Source: Paenibacillus terricola
GTDB lineage: Bacteria; Bacillota; Bacilli; Paenibacillales; Paenibacillaceae
Reading direction: 5' to 3'
DNA length: 64,000 nucleotides
Assembly: GCF_014779765.1 (NCBI RefSeq)
Contig: NZ_JACXZA010000001.1
Location: 496,001-560,000, forward strand
The notes beneath the pieces were generated by a model. That model saw only the letters and a list, made by a program, of their open reading frames with translations. It was not told the origin of the DNA and did not search any database. Positions 1 to 8,663 of this stretch are shown here, one piece after another; position 1 is the first letter of the stretch, and each line of letters starts with the position of its first letter. Both the position numbers and the translations under genes were made by a program.

Positions 1-384
1 CTTATTGCGCTCGGTACGCTTGAGCTTATATTCGCGGTTCCAATCGCGCATGTGTATACGAGCGATCCCGAAGTGTATAAACTTGCGGCCCACTTGATCA
101 GCGTGTCAGCTTATCTGCAAATTTTCGATGGATTACTTAATGTATACGCAGGCTGCATGCGCGGCTTGGGTGAGACAACCTTCCTGCTGAGAGTTTCCGT
201 CATATGTTCGTGGGCGCTGTTCGTACCGCTTGCCTACTTGTTCTTGTTCGTATTCGACTGGGGCAGCATGGGTGCGTGGCTGGCGTTGTATCTCTATTTG
301 ACCGTATTCGGGATCTCCGTCATGATCCGCTTCTACCGAACGGATTGGTCGTTGATCCGGGTGAAAGAGGCGTCGGCGCACTAG
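1..384 (+). CDS. MATE-family efflux transporter, C-terminal part
   Basis: The reading frame is open from the first base and stops with TAG at 382-384, so only the last 127 residues of a transporter are present. The fragment has the strongly hydrophobic character of the last helices of MATE (multidrug and toxic compound extrusion) carriers. The stretch YLQIFDGLLNVYAGCMRGLG followed by a basic residue-poor helix pair is the usual seventh/eighth to final helix region of these Na+/H+ drug antiporters. The start and substrate cannot be judged. An inverted repeat at 606-645 with a pyrimidine-rich tail may end the transcript, though it is 220 bases away. Assignment is by family resemblance only. Confidence 0.75.
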   Translation, partial: LIALGTLELIFAVPIAHVYTSDPEVYKLAAHLISVSAYLQIFDGLLNVYAGCMRGLGETTFLLRVSVICSWALFVPLAYLFLFVFDWGSMGAWLALYLYLTVFGISVMIRFYRTDWSLIRVKEASAH

Positions 385-824
385 TAAAAGTGACGTTTCG
401 GCACCGAATTTTCGGTTTCGTCATCATTTGACAAAAATATTGCCAGGTAGGCAAGCATATTTCCATATGGGCTCACATATACTCCAGTAAGGCGTACTTT
501 CTCCAAAACGAGGCATGCTCGGACGAACTTCTAAGAAGGAAAATGAAGGCGATTGGGCGAATCTTTAGCAGTGGTGGAAGGCGCATTACGGAGCCCGGAT
601 AACGAGAAGACAGGATCCAATTCGTTGGGTCCTGTCTTCCTTGTACCATGAATCTTCTACCTAATGTTATATAAGTTGACACAAAAGGAAAGAATGTAGT
701 AGGATCAAATTAAATTCATTCCCAATTTGCGGCTATTGTGTAACAATTCGTGACATAAATTAGCGTGACGGCGAATGGCACGATTGAGAAAGGTTGCTGC
801 AGCACCTTGGAGGAGGCGGTTGAC
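385..824. other. Gene-free stretch between MATE gene and ATP-grasp operon
   Basis: About 440 bases without a convincing gene. It holds a GC-rich hairpin with a T-rich tail at 606-645 and, upstream of the next operon, an AT-rich segment (about 660-760) suited to a promoter. The weak dyad at 389-425 could end the MATE transcript. I see no riboswitch class that I can name. Confidence 0.6.
606..645 (+). terminator. Rho-independent terminator candidate
   Basis: GAAGACAGGA (606-615) pairs with TCCTGTCTTC (630-639) around a 14-base loop and is followed by CTTGT. It ends whatever is transcribed rightwards past the MATE gene. Confidence 0.55.
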
Positions 825-2282
825 ATGTCGACGGCCAGACAGTCGCAGACACCGTATTATGATTCGCAATCGTTCTACGACGAAATGTTCGACACGGATT
901 TCACCGTTCGTCCGCATTACGACCCTGTTTATCGGCTGTTTTCCCGAATGAAGCCAGCAGACCTGGCCGCTCGGCAGCAAGCGCTGAATCAGAGAATGCT
1001 GGAAGAGGGCATTACTTTCACGCTGTATGAACCGAATCAACAGGAACCGCTCGAGCGGACGATACCATTCGACTTTATTCCACGTGTTATTCCGAAGCAT
1101 GAATGGGAAGCAATCGAGCGAGGTCTTCGCCAGCGGGTGCAAGCGCTCAATGCTTTCTTGCATGATGTGTACCATGAGCAGCATATTGTGAAGGATGGCG
1201 TCATTCCACGCCGGATGATTGTATCGAATACGTATTTTCGTCCGGAGATGGTCGGGGTGGACGTTCCCGGCGGCATCTATATAACAGCATCAGGTATAGA
1301 CCTCATTCGCGATGAGCGCGGACGATACTTTGTGCTTGAAGATAATTTGCGCTCACCATCGGGATTCTCTTATTTGTATAAGGGGCGTACGATGATGAGT
1401 GAGCTATTCCACGATTTGTACCTGTCTTCCTCGGTGCAGGATGTTGAACGCAGCTTGAACGTATTTCTTAGCGCGCTCAAATCGCTCAGTCCAACGGGCA
1501 AAAAAGATCCTGTTATCGCACTTCTTAGCCCAGGCCCTTATAATTCCGCCTACTTCGAGCATACATTTCTAGCACAGCAGATGGGCCTTCATCTTGTTGA
1601 GGGACGCGATCTTGTCTATATGGACCATAAAATCTATATCCGCAGCTTGAACGGCTTACGGCAGGTAGATGTCATCTATCGTCGCATTGATGACGATTTC
1701 CTGGATCCGTTGGCGTTTAATCCGACCTCGTTGTTAGGGGTGCCGGGATTAATGAATGCTTATCGGGCAGGCAACGTCGCGATAGCGAATGCGCCAGGTA
1801 CTGGCGTTGCGGACGATAAAGCGGTGTATGCTTATGTCCCGGACATGATTCGTTATTACCTCGGCGAGGAGCCGATACTGCTTAACGTACCAACGTATAT
1901 TCTGACGCGCAAAGAAGATAGGGAATACGCGCTTGCTCATCTAGATGAACTTGTCGTGAAGGAAACATCGCTGTCGGGTGGTTACGGTATGCTGATCGGT
2001 CCTGCAGCATCTCCGAAAGAAATTGCCGCATTCGCTGATGCGATCCGCAAAACGCCTGAGAAGTATGTCGCACAGACGACGATGCAGCTTTCACGTGCAC
2101 CGATTATGCAGGGTGGCGCGATGGTGCCGAGGCATATTGATTTGCGGGCATTCGTATTGAAAGGGACGGAGTCTCATGTTATTCCGGGCGGTCTCACGCG
2201 TGTTGCAATGAATGAGGGATCACTCGTCGTCAACTCTTCGCAGGGCGGCGGCGTGAAAGATACGTGGGTGCTCAGTCGTTAA
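825..2282 (+). CDS. Circularly permuted ATP-grasp protein (DUF404/DUF407 family)
   Basis: A 485-residue cytosolic protein of the circularly permuted ATP-grasp type 2 family, thought to be a peptide-bond or amide-forming ligase; the substrate is not established. Visible family signatures are LEDN near residue 171, SPGPYNSAYFEH near 235, VEGRDLV near 258, YRRIDDDFLDP near 285 and the glycine-rich KETSLSGGYGM loop near 380. The ATG at 825 is chosen because AGGAGG (811-816) lies 8 bases before it; the frame stays open 20 codons further upstream without a ribosome site. It is the first gene of a conserved trio with the alpha-E protein and a transglutaminase, an association known from many bacteria and interpreted as a peptide modification or tagging system. 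Confidence 0.88.
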   Translation: MSTARQSQTPYYDSQSFYDEMFDTDFTVRPHYDPVYRLFSRMKPADLAARQQALNQRMLEEGITFTLYEPNQQEPLERTIPFDFIPRVIPKHEWEAIERGLRQRVQALNAFLHDVYHEQHIVKDGVIPRRMIVSNTYFRPEMVGVDVPGGIYITASGIDLIRDERGRYFVLEDNLRSPSGFSYLYKGRTMMSELFHDLYLSSSVQDVERSLNVFLSALKSLSPTGKKDPVIALLSPGPYNSAYFEHTFLAQQMGLHLVEGRDLVYMDHKIYIRSLNGLRQVDVIYRRIDDDFLDPLAFNPTSLLGVPGLMNAYRAGNVAIANAPGTGVADDKAVYAYVPDMIRYYLGEEPILLNVPTYILTRKEDREYALAHLDELVVKETSLSGGYGMLIGPAASPKEIAAFADAIRKTPEKYVAQTTMQLSRAPIMQGGAMVPRHIDLRAFVLKGTESHVIPGGLTRVAMNEGSLVVNSSQGGGVKDTWVLSR

Positions 2283-2286
2283 GTAT

Positions 2287-2419
2287 GCTTCCGATGTAAT
2301 GTTGCTATATCCGCAAGCAGCAGGGCTGCATGCGTATTTACGCAACATTAGTAACGCTTCCGATGTGATGTTGCTGCATACACAAGGTGCTGTCGCACCA
2401 TGCGTATTTACGCAACATT
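2287..2419 (+). repeat. Two tandem copies of a 63-64 bp hairpin element
   Basis: Copies at 2287-2349 and 2356-2419 both begin GCTTCCGATGT and end TGCGTATTTACGCAACATT. ATGTTGC near the left end pairs with GCAACAT at the right end. The inner stem differs but pairs in both: GCAGC/GCTGC in copy 1 and GGTGC/GCACC in copy 2. TGCGTA-TT-TACGCA forms an alternative hairpin. It fills the gap between two genes of one operon, so it is probably transcribed and could affect mRNA stability or the ratio of the two proteins. Confidence 0.85.
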
Positions 2420-2438
2420 TTAGAATGGAGGGATTGAC

Positions 2439-3422
2439 GTGTTGAACCGTAATGCCGAAGCGCTGTTCTGGATCGGCCGTTATATGGAACGTGCAGAGAA
2501 CCATGCGAGGCTCATTGATGTTCACTATCATTTGCAGCAGGAAGAGCTGATCTTAACCACAGGCGAGGAACCGGTTGAGACGATGTGCAAATGGGCTCGC
2601 ATCGTTGATGCGCTTGGCAGCAGGCATGCATTCGAGCAGCAGTATGATTCATACGATGAGCAGGAAGTGCTCATGTATGTAACGCTCGATCGCGACAATC
2701 CGAATTCGCTCGTCTCCTGCGTTAATCATGCACGGAACAATCTTAGAACATTGCGGGAGAAGGTGCCTAGCGAGCTATGGGATACGATCAACGGCTTCTA
2801 CCTATGGCTCCGCGAGAAGCAAGCGAAGGATTTGACCCGCGAGTCGCCCCATCAGTTTTTCGGCCAGACGAAGGATTGGACGGCCTTGTTCCAAGGCTAC
2901 AGCCAATCGGTGATGCCTCGGGAGAATGAATGGCATTTCATCGAGTGCGGCCGGTACCTAGAGCGTGCGGAGAATACGCTCCGTATTCTGCAGGCTGTTG
3001 AGCATGCAGCGGAAGGCGAGGGTTGGAACAGTGCCAATGCCTATCCGTATCTGAATGCAGTACTCAAATCGGTGAGTGGTTATCAATCGTTCCGCCGATA
3101 TTATCTGGACAGCGTCGCTGTTGAGGCAATCGTAGAATTCGTTGTCCTCAATCCGACATTTCCGCGCTCGGTTCATTTTGCCTTACAAGAGCTTGTTGAG
3201 CATATTCGTGCCCTGGATCTGCAGGATAAACAGCTGCGTGCGGCACACGATCGTATCATAAGGCAAGTTGGCAAAGTGATTGCTGATATTGGCTGCTTGG
3301 AACGGGACGATCTGGTGCTGGATCGTGAAGGCCATATCACGGCACATCTGCTCAGCGCATGTGAATCGCTTGGCGTGGCATTCGCCAAGACGTTCTTTCG
3401 AATGGGGGAAGTCAGCGCATGA
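2439..3422 (+). CDS. Alpha-E domain protein (DUF403 family)
   Basis: A 327-residue, mostly alpha-helical protein of the alpha-E family. The start MLNRNAEALFWIGRYMERAE is the classic beginning of this family (usually M-L-x-R-x-A-E-x-L-Y/F-W-x-G-R-Y-x-E-R-A-E), and a related pattern, ECGRYLERAENTLRILQ, recurs near residue 170, which suggests an internal duplication. GTG at 2439 follows GGAGGG. Its stop overlaps the ATG of the next gene by four bases (ATGA), so the two are translationally coupled. The biochemical role is unknown; it always travels with the ATP-grasp and transglutaminase partners. Confidence 0.88.
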   Translation: MLNRNAEALFWIGRYMERAENHARLIDVHYHLQQEELILTTGEEPVETMCKWARIVDALGSRHAFEQQYDSYDEQEVLMYVTLDRDNPNSLVSCVNHARNNLRTLREKVPSELWDTINGFYLWLREKQAKDLTRESPHQFFGQTKDWTALFQGYSQSVMPRENEWHFIECGRYLERAENTLRILQAVEHAAEGEGWNSANAYPYLNAVLKSVSGYQSFRRYYLDSVAVEAIVEFVVLNPTFPRSVHFALQELVEHIRALDLQDKQLRAAHDRIIRQVGKVIADIGCLERDDLVLDREGHITAHLLSACESLGVAFAKTFFRMGEVSA

Positions 3423-4354
3423 AGCTGCAAATCTCTCACATGACGCAGTACAGCTATGCGGAGCCGATCACCGACAGTGTCAATGAAATCCGGCTGACCC
3501 CGAGCACGAATGAACGCCAAGCATGTTACAATCACTCGATCGCTATCGAACCTAATGCTTCATTGTTCACATATGAAGACTGTTTCGGCAACCGCGTGCA
3601 TGCATTCTCCGTTAATGCCCCTCATACGAAGCTAACCATCCGGACGAATCTGACCGTTGTGACGACAGAGTCCTTCAATAAAGAAGAAAGCGCACATAAG
3701 CAGCAGTTAAAACCAGCGGAGGCGTGGGCGAAGTTGACCTCGGATGAATCGATCGACCGATTCATTGAGTTTCTGCTTCCAACCGCATACACGGAAGTTA
3801 CCCCTGATATTGTAGCTTTGATGGAGCAGGTGCCTGTTGTTGGCGCTGTGCGAGAGACTGCAATCGCGGCTGAAGGCAATGTGACGGTAGATGTGACGCC
3901 GGCCGTTGGTGTCTATGAATGGCTGTCAGCGCTTAGCAAGTACATCCGTACCAGCTTTATCTACGACCCTAGTGCGACGAACGTTCGGACGAAGGCGTCG
4001 GAGATGATAACGAAGCGACGAGGGGTATGTCAGGATTTTGCCCATCTGATGCTGGCCGTATGTCGGGCGCGCGGCGTTCCTGCCCGCTATGTGAGTGGAT
4101 ATCACTTCGTCGGCGACTTGCAGGGCGGCAGCGCAGACTTCGAACAGGCATCGCACGCGTGGGTAGAGGCCTACGTGCCGAAGCTTGGCTGGTGCGGCTT
4201 TGATCCGACGAACGAGTCGCCAATCGGCGAGCGATACGTGAAGCTTGGTCATGGACGCGACTATAAGGATATTGTGCCTGTGAAAGGCATTTATCACGGG
4301 ACCGGCGAGCAGCGGCTGCAAGTCACGGTGGATGTTCGAAAAGTTGACGAATAG
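3419..4354 (+). CDS. Transglutaminase-like cysteine protease family protein
   Basis: A 311-residue protein with the bacterial transglutaminase N-terminal beta domain (about residues 1-80) followed by a papain-like transglutaminase core. The catalytic triad can be placed at C204 (RRGVCQDFAHL), H246 (ASHAWVE) and D262 (GFDPTN). There is no signal peptide, so it should act in the cytosol on the product of the ATP-grasp/alpha-E pair, most likely as a peptidase or amide-transfer enzyme. The start is fixed by the ATGA overlap with the preceding gene. It is the last gene of the trio. Confidence 0.9.
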   Translation: MKLQISHMTQYSYAEPITDSVNEIRLTPSTNERQACYNHSIAIEPNASLFTYEDCFGNRVHAFSVNAPHTKLTIRTNLTVVTTESFNKEESAHKQQLKPAEAWAKLTSDESIDRFIEFLLPTAYTEVTPDIVALMEQVPVVGAVRETAIAAEGNVTVDVTPAVGVYEWLSALSKYIRTSFIYDPSATNVRTKASEMITKRRGVCQDFAHLMLAVCRARGVPARYVSGYHFVGDLQGGSADFEQASHAWVEAYVPKLGWCGFDPTNESPIGERYVKLGHGRDYKDIVPVKGIYHGTGEQRLQVTVDVRKVDE

Positions 4355-4408
4355 CTTGGTTCCGCTTTTGATCACGAAGCCATTTTGAATACGTACTATA
4401 AAAATCAG

Positions 4409-4443
4409 AGCCTTCATCGATGCCTTGCGGCGGGATGAAGGCT
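4409..4443 (+). terminator. Hairpin after the ATP-grasp/transglutaminase operon
   Basis: AGCCTTCATC (4409-4418) pairs perfectly with GATGAAGGCT (4434-4443). The U tract is poor (TATTG), so termination may be partial. Confidence 0.45.
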
Positions 4444-4508
4444 TATTGCGTAAAGAGAATAATTGCGGGGTGGGACGGGCAACCTGAAAGAAAAAAAGGG
4501 AGACTGAC

Positions 4509-5321
4509 ATGCCAATACATCCATGGGCTGCCACTGCGGCATGCATCGCTCTGCTTGTTCCGCAGTTCTTTGTTCCATATTCGACGCCCGTTCATTCGAT
4601 AACCGCTCATGCTCATTCGGCTGAAGCGCCCGTGAAGAAGGATCGTTATTATTATGAGAAGCGCGGCGACGTCGTGTGGGAGGTCAAAACCGACCGTCCG
4701 CTCATTGCGCTTACGTTCGATGACGGCCCTGATCCAAAGCAAACGAATGCTATTCTCGATTTGTTGAAGCAGTATGGCGCGCGCTGTACGTTTTTTGTTA
4801 TTGGCAAAAGAGTGGATGCATTCCCGGAGACAGCGTTCCGCATCGTGTCCGAAGGGCATGAGATCGCGAATCATACGTATAACCATACGTATTTCCAGAA
4901 CAGTTCTCCTCAGCAAATTCAAGCAGATCTGAAAAAAACGGAAGAGGCCATCCAACGAGCGACAGGGGAGCATTCCGTTCTCTTCCGACCGCCTGGGGGA
5001 ATGTTTAACGAGAAGCTCGTCGCTACCGCCAATTCAATGGGCTTGAAACCTATTCTTTGGTCATGGCATCAGGATACGAAGGATTGGGTTCGACCTGGTG
5101 TAGCGCAAATTACGAACAAAGTGCTGCGAAATGCTCATAATGGGGACATTGTGCTGTTCCATGATCATATCGAGGGGAAGTCTCAGACGATTCAAGCGCT
5201 TGCAACGATTCTGCCTGAGCTAACTCGAAGAGGGTTTCAGTTCGTTACCGTATCGGAGCTTATGAAGGATGCGAGCGTGCCTCAACAAAGTAACCAGCAA
5301 AGTAACCTATTACCTGATTAA
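4509..5321 (+). CDS. Secreted polysaccharide deacetylase (NodB domain)
   Basis: A 270-residue exported enzyme of carbohydrate esterase family 4, which removes N- or O-acetyl groups from cell-wall or extracellular glycans such as peptidoglycan or chitin. The N terminus has a hydrophobic segment (about residues 6-25) and a likely signal-peptidase site in HAHSAEA. Metal-site motif 1 is TFDDGPD (D71, D72), motif 2 is HTYNH (H122, H126) and motif 3 is RPPGG (160-164); later motifs WSWHQDTKDW and IVLFHDH are also present. GGGAG lies before the ATG. The gene stands alone. The Gln/Ser-rich tail (QQSNQQSN) is unlikely to be structured. Confidence 0.9.
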   Translation: MPIHPWAATAACIALLVPQFFVPYSTPVHSITAHAHSAEAPVKKDRYYYEKRGDVVWEVKTDRPLIALTFDDGPDPKQTNAILDLLKQYGARCTFFVIGKRVDAFPETAFRIVSEGHEIANHTYNHTYFQNSSPQQIQADLKKTEEAIQRATGEHSVLFRPPGGMFNEKLVATANSMGLKPILWSWHQDTKDWVRPGVAQITNKVLRNAHNGDIVLFHDHIEGKSQTIQALATILPELTRRGFQFVTVSELMKDASVPQQSNQQSNLLPD

Positions 5322-5365
5322 CTTCGGCTTCATCCTCGCATCATATGGTGCGGAGGTGATTGAGC

Positions 5366-6289
5366 TTGCGCAAAACAACTGGCGCAGTGCTGCTGCTTTC
5401 TTTGATGATGGTAACCACGACGGCTTGCGGTACGTATAACCATGACCGTAACAAAAACGGGGTAACAACGAATCGTTATCAGTCACAATCGGTCCGGAAC
5501 TACTCCACTGACGGGTACAGAACGTACAATACGACTGACGGTTATAGAACGTACAACAATGACGCCAATGTTCATCGATTAAACAGCATTACCGGTATGG
5601 ACAACTACCGCGGCACGGCGAATGGCACGACAAACCGTACGTTCACCGGTACGAACGGTACGACAAACGGTACGACGAGCTTTAATGCAAGCTCGTACAA
5701 CCGGGCGTTGGCTGAGAAGCTTTCGAAGAAAGCTGCGGCTGTCAGAGGAGTAAGCCAAGCAACGGCAGTTGTTTACGGCAATGATGCAATTATCGGTATC
5801 GATGTGAAACAGGGCATGAACACGCGCAACGTCGAGAAGAAGGTACATGAAAGTGTGCGTGCGGAAGCAAAAGGCTTGAAGGTTCACATTACAGGTGACA
5901 AAAACATTCACACGCGTATCCGCTCCCTGCAGACGCAGTTGACGGGTACGGGGACTGGAACGGGCCTTAACAACGGTGCCTCCTCCGTACGTCCTTACGG
6001 AACGACTGGAACGTATAATGGTCTAGGCATGAACGGCCGTTATGAGAACACGAATTCCTACGGACTTGGCAATGGCACGTTCAATAGCACGCACAATGGC
6101 ACAGAGGGAGCGCTCGGATTGAACAATCGTCTGAACAACTCCTACCAGTCATTAGGTACGAACGGATCGTATAACTTGTACGGTACGAATGGTACCGACG
6201 GACTGCGCCACCCAATTCGTACGCTTGGCAATGATATTCGCGACATTATCTCCGATATTGGTAATGCCGTAACAGCGCCGCTGCGCTAA
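5366..6289 (+). CDS. YhcN/YlaJ-family sporulation lipoprotein
   Basis: A 307-residue lipoprotein. A short hydrophobic signal (LLLSLMMVTTTACG) ends in a lipobox, with the cysteine near residue 21. Low-complexity Asn/Gly/Thr/Tyr-rich tracts (repeated DGYRTYN and NGTTNGT) flank a folded core from about residue 110 to 195 (YNRALAEKLSKKAAAVRGVS, then AVVYGNDAIIGIDVK), which is the YhcN/YlaJ domain found in spore membrane lipoproteins. GGAGGTGA (5352-5359) is six bases before the TTG at 5366; an in-frame TTG at 5360 is too close to it. Likely role is in spore coat or germination, inferred from the family. Confidence 0.85.
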   Translation: MRKTTGAVLLLSLMMVTTTACGTYNHDRNKNGVTTNRYQSQSVRNYSTDGYRTYNTTDGYRTYNNDANVHRLNSITGMDNYRGTANGTTNRTFTGTNGTTNGTTSFNASSYNRALAEKLSKKAAAVRGVSQATAVVYGNDAIIGIDVKQGMNTRNVEKKVHESVRAEAKGLKVHITGDKNIHTRIRSLQTQLTGTGTGTGLNNGASSVRPYGTTGTYNGLGMNGRYENTNSYGLGNGTFNSTHNGTEGALGLNNRLNNSYQSLGTNGSYNLYGTNGTDGLRHPIRTLGNDIRDIISDIGNAVTAPLR

Positions 6290-6302
6290 TAATGGTTGAA
6301 AG

Positions 6303-6346
6303 AAGGACAAGCCGCTGCACAGAAGAGCGCGGTTTGTCCTTTTTTG
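6303..6346 (+). terminator. Strong rho-independent terminator
   Basis: AAGGACAAGCCGC (6303-6315) pairs with GCGGTTTGTCCTT (6329-6341, one G-U pair) and is followed by a T run. It ends the lipoprotein gene and separates it from the convergent AraC gene. Confidence 0.85.
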
Positions 6347-6366
6347 CTGTGTACGCTGGTGCTGAG

Positions 6367-7155
6367 CTAGTTCTTCTTCCGATAGGCACCGGGCGAGATG
6401 CCATATCGCTCGCGAAACAGACGATGGAAGTAGGCATAGCTGCCGAGTCCTGTTTCTGAAGCGATCTGCTCAAGCGACAAGGCGCTGTGATCCATCAGCT
6501 TCACCGCATGCGCGAGTCGGAGCTGCTGCGTATAATGAATGATTGATGTGCCAAAATGTTGTTTGAACAAATAGACGGCCCGCGACACACTCAAGCCCGT
6601 ATGATGGGCGACATCAGCGAGCGTAAGCTCGCCTGCTGCATGCTCCTCGATATACTGACGCATCCGAAGCGCATGATACGCGGCGGGCGACTGATCCTCT
6701 GGCGCTTCCTCGATCGCGCGGTCGATCAGCAGGAGCAGCGACCAGACGAGGGCGGTTACGATCGCAGGATTGCCGCCATCCAATCTTCTTTTCTCCAAAA
6801 TGATCTGACGCCACACTGCCTGCAGCCGATTATCTTCAGCGATCTTCGTCAGCGTTGGGCGCGGCTTCAGCTCCCACCATTCCCGCATGCCTGGACCATT
6901 GCTCATCACGAAATAATCACCGGATTGTGTAAACGTTTCCTGTCCATAGCCGATGCGCAGATCGTAGATATCACCCGGTTTGAACATTAACAGGTCGCCA
7001 GGTTTAATATCGCGAATGGCGCCATTCACCAATGCTTGGCAAATGCCTTCAATCTGAAGGCGAATGATATAAGTATCTAGGCCCTGATCAAACAAGTGGT
7101 GAAATGGATGTTGATGTTTCGAATATTCGCTGAGGTGAACATGGATCTCCTGCAT
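6367..7155 (-). CDS. AraC-family regulator, cupin sensor
   Basis: A 262-residue transcription factor. The N-terminal half is a cupin-like sugar-sensing domain (DIKPGDLLMFKPGDIYDLRI), and the C-terminal 100 residues carry two helix-turn-helix motifs ending with the family signature SYAYFHRLFRERYGISPGAYRKK. It is transcribed away from the GH30/GH3 operon across a 140-base intergenic region, so it most likely controls that operon in response to a beta-glucoside or related sugar. GGGGAG precedes the ATG. Which sugar it binds cannot be read from the sequence. Confidence 0.87.
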   Translation of the reverse strand: MQEIHVHLSEYSKHQHPFHHLFDQGLDTYIIRLQIEGICQALVNGAIRDIKPGDLLMFKPGDIYDLRIGYGQETFTQSGDYFVMSNGPGMREWWELKPRPTLTKIAEDNRLQAVWRQIILEKRRLDGGNPAIVTALVWSLLLLIDRAIEEAPEDQSPAAYHALRMRQYIEEHAAGELTLADVAHHTGLSVSRAVYLFKQHFGTSIIHYTQQLRLAHAVKLMDHSALSLEQIASETGLGSYAYFHRLFRERYGISPGAYRKKN

Positions 7156-7295
7156 GCCAGTTTCGCTCCCCTATCGATGTGAATGATCTAAGTTCAATCA
7201 GATTGTTGATGTTTTCAAGCATATTGTTTCTTCAACCGAATAACTGGCTCCTATTATAATAAAAGCATGACGATTTAGGAAAGGGAGCAGGACAA

Positions 7296-8648
7296 ATGAC
7301 GACTCGTAAAGTAAGAACGATTCAAACGGCACAAGGCACGCAGGACCGGTTATCAGAGGCGCTTCCAATCGAGCTGCGCGATGATGTACAAGGTATTGAG
7401 AATAGAATCATTAACGTATATGAAGATATAGAATTCCAATCCATTATCGGCTTCGGCGGTGCAATTACAGAAGCTTCCGTCGTAACGGCATCGAAGCTCG
7501 GCCCTGCGAACAGCAAGCGAATTCTGGATGCCTACTACGATCAGAAGGACGGCATCGGCTACACAATTTGCCGTACGCACATTAATAGCTGCGATTTCTC
7601 TCTCGGCAATTACACGTATGTACAGGGTAACGATGCAGAGCTGGAAACCTTCGATATCAGCCATGACCGCGAGCTGATGATTCCATACATTCAACAAGCC
7701 AAGGAGCTAGCGGGGGACAGCTTTACGTTCTATGCCTCGCCATGGAGCCCGCCGGCTTGGATGAAGACGAACGGGGAGATGAACAACGGCGGCAAGCTGA
7801 AGCCGGAGTATCGCAATGCTTGGGCGCGTTACTATGTCAAATTCATTGAAGCATACGAAGCAGAAGGTCTGCCGGTATGGGGGCTTACGGTTCAGAATGA
7901 AGCAAAAGCGGTTCAGATCTGGGATTCGTGCATCTACACGGCAGAAGAAGAGCGTGATTTCGTTCGTGACTACCTCGGACCTGAACTGCACCGCGCAGGT
8001 CGTGCAGATGTGAAAGTGATGATCTGGGATCATAACAAAGAGCGCGTCTATGATCGTGCAAGAACGGCATTCGAGGATGCAGAAGCGTCCAAGTACATCT
8101 GGGGCCTTGGCTTCCACTGGTACTCCGGCGATCACTTTGAAGCGCTGCAGGCAGTTAAACACCGCTATCCGACGAAGGGTCTTATTTTCACGGAAGGCTG
8201 TCATGAAGGCGGCGTACAGATCGGCTCTTGGAAGAGCGGCGAACGTTATGCGCATGACATTATCGGCAATCTGAATAATGGCATGGAAGGCTGGACGGAC
8301 TGGAACATCGTACTTGATGAGCAGGGCGGACCGAACCATGTTGCGAACTACTGCGATGCACCGATCATTGCGGACACGAAGAATGATTCGCTGACGTTCC
8401 AGTCGTCGTACTATTACATCGGACATTTCAGCAAATATATTCGTCCGGGTGCCGTTCGTATAGGCTGCACGAAATATACGGAGCATCTTCAGACATCCGC
8501 ATTCCGTAATCCAGACGGCCAGATCGTTGTTGTTATTCTTAACCGTACGGACGAGCAGCAACCCTATGTGCTGCGCAACCGTGAGCAAGTAGCAGAAGGC
8601 AGCATCCCGGCGCACGGCATCCAGACGCTGCTGTTCCCAAGTCTATAA
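7296..8648 (+). CDS. Glycoside hydrolase family 30 enzyme
   Basis: A 450-residue (beta/alpha)8 enzyme plus small beta domain of GH30, the family of glucosylceramidases, beta-1,6-glucanases and related beta-glycosidases. The acid/base is E202 (TVQNEAKA) and the nucleophile E300 (LIFTEGCHEGG). ASPWSPPAWMKTNG and WDHNKERVYDRA are further GH30 signatures. No signal peptide is present, so it works on imported oligosaccharides. AAAGGGAG precedes the ATG. Only 15 bases separate it from the GH3 gene, so the two form an operon controlled by the divergent AraC regulator. Exact linkage specificity is not clear. Confidence 0.9.
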   Translation: MTTRKVRTIQTAQGTQDRLSEALPIELRDDVQGIENRIINVYEDIEFQSIIGFGGAITEASVVTASKLGPANSKRILDAYYDQKDGIGYTICRTHINSCDFSLGNYTYVQGNDAELETFDISHDRELMIPYIQQAKELAGDSFTFYASPWSPPAWMKTNGEMNNGGKLKPEYRNAWARYYVKFIEAYEAEGLPVWGLTVQNEAKAVQIWDSCIYTAEEERDFVRDYLGPELHRAGRADVKVMIWDHNKERVYDRARTAFEDAEASKYIWGLGFHWYSGDHFEALQAVKHRYPTKGLIFTEGCHEGGVQIGSWKSGERYAHDIIGNLNNGMEGWTDWNIVLDEQGGPNHVANYCDAPIIADTKNDSLTFQSSYYYIGHFSKYIRPGAVRIGCTKYTEHLQTSAFRNPDGQIVVVILNRTDEQQPYVLRNREQVAEGSIPAHGIQTLLFPSL

Positions 8649-8663
8649 GAGGAGGCGATAGCG

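Noticed and set aside
385-760. Possible riboswitch or T-box before the ATP-grasp operon
   Set aside because: No T-box sequence or known aptamer core is present; only a simple terminator hairpin was found.
7707-8615. 302-codon open frame antisense to the GH30 gene
   Set aside because: The GH30 gene has all catalytic motifs and a ribosome site; the antisense frame has Arg/Cys-rich, low-complexity translation typical of a shadow.
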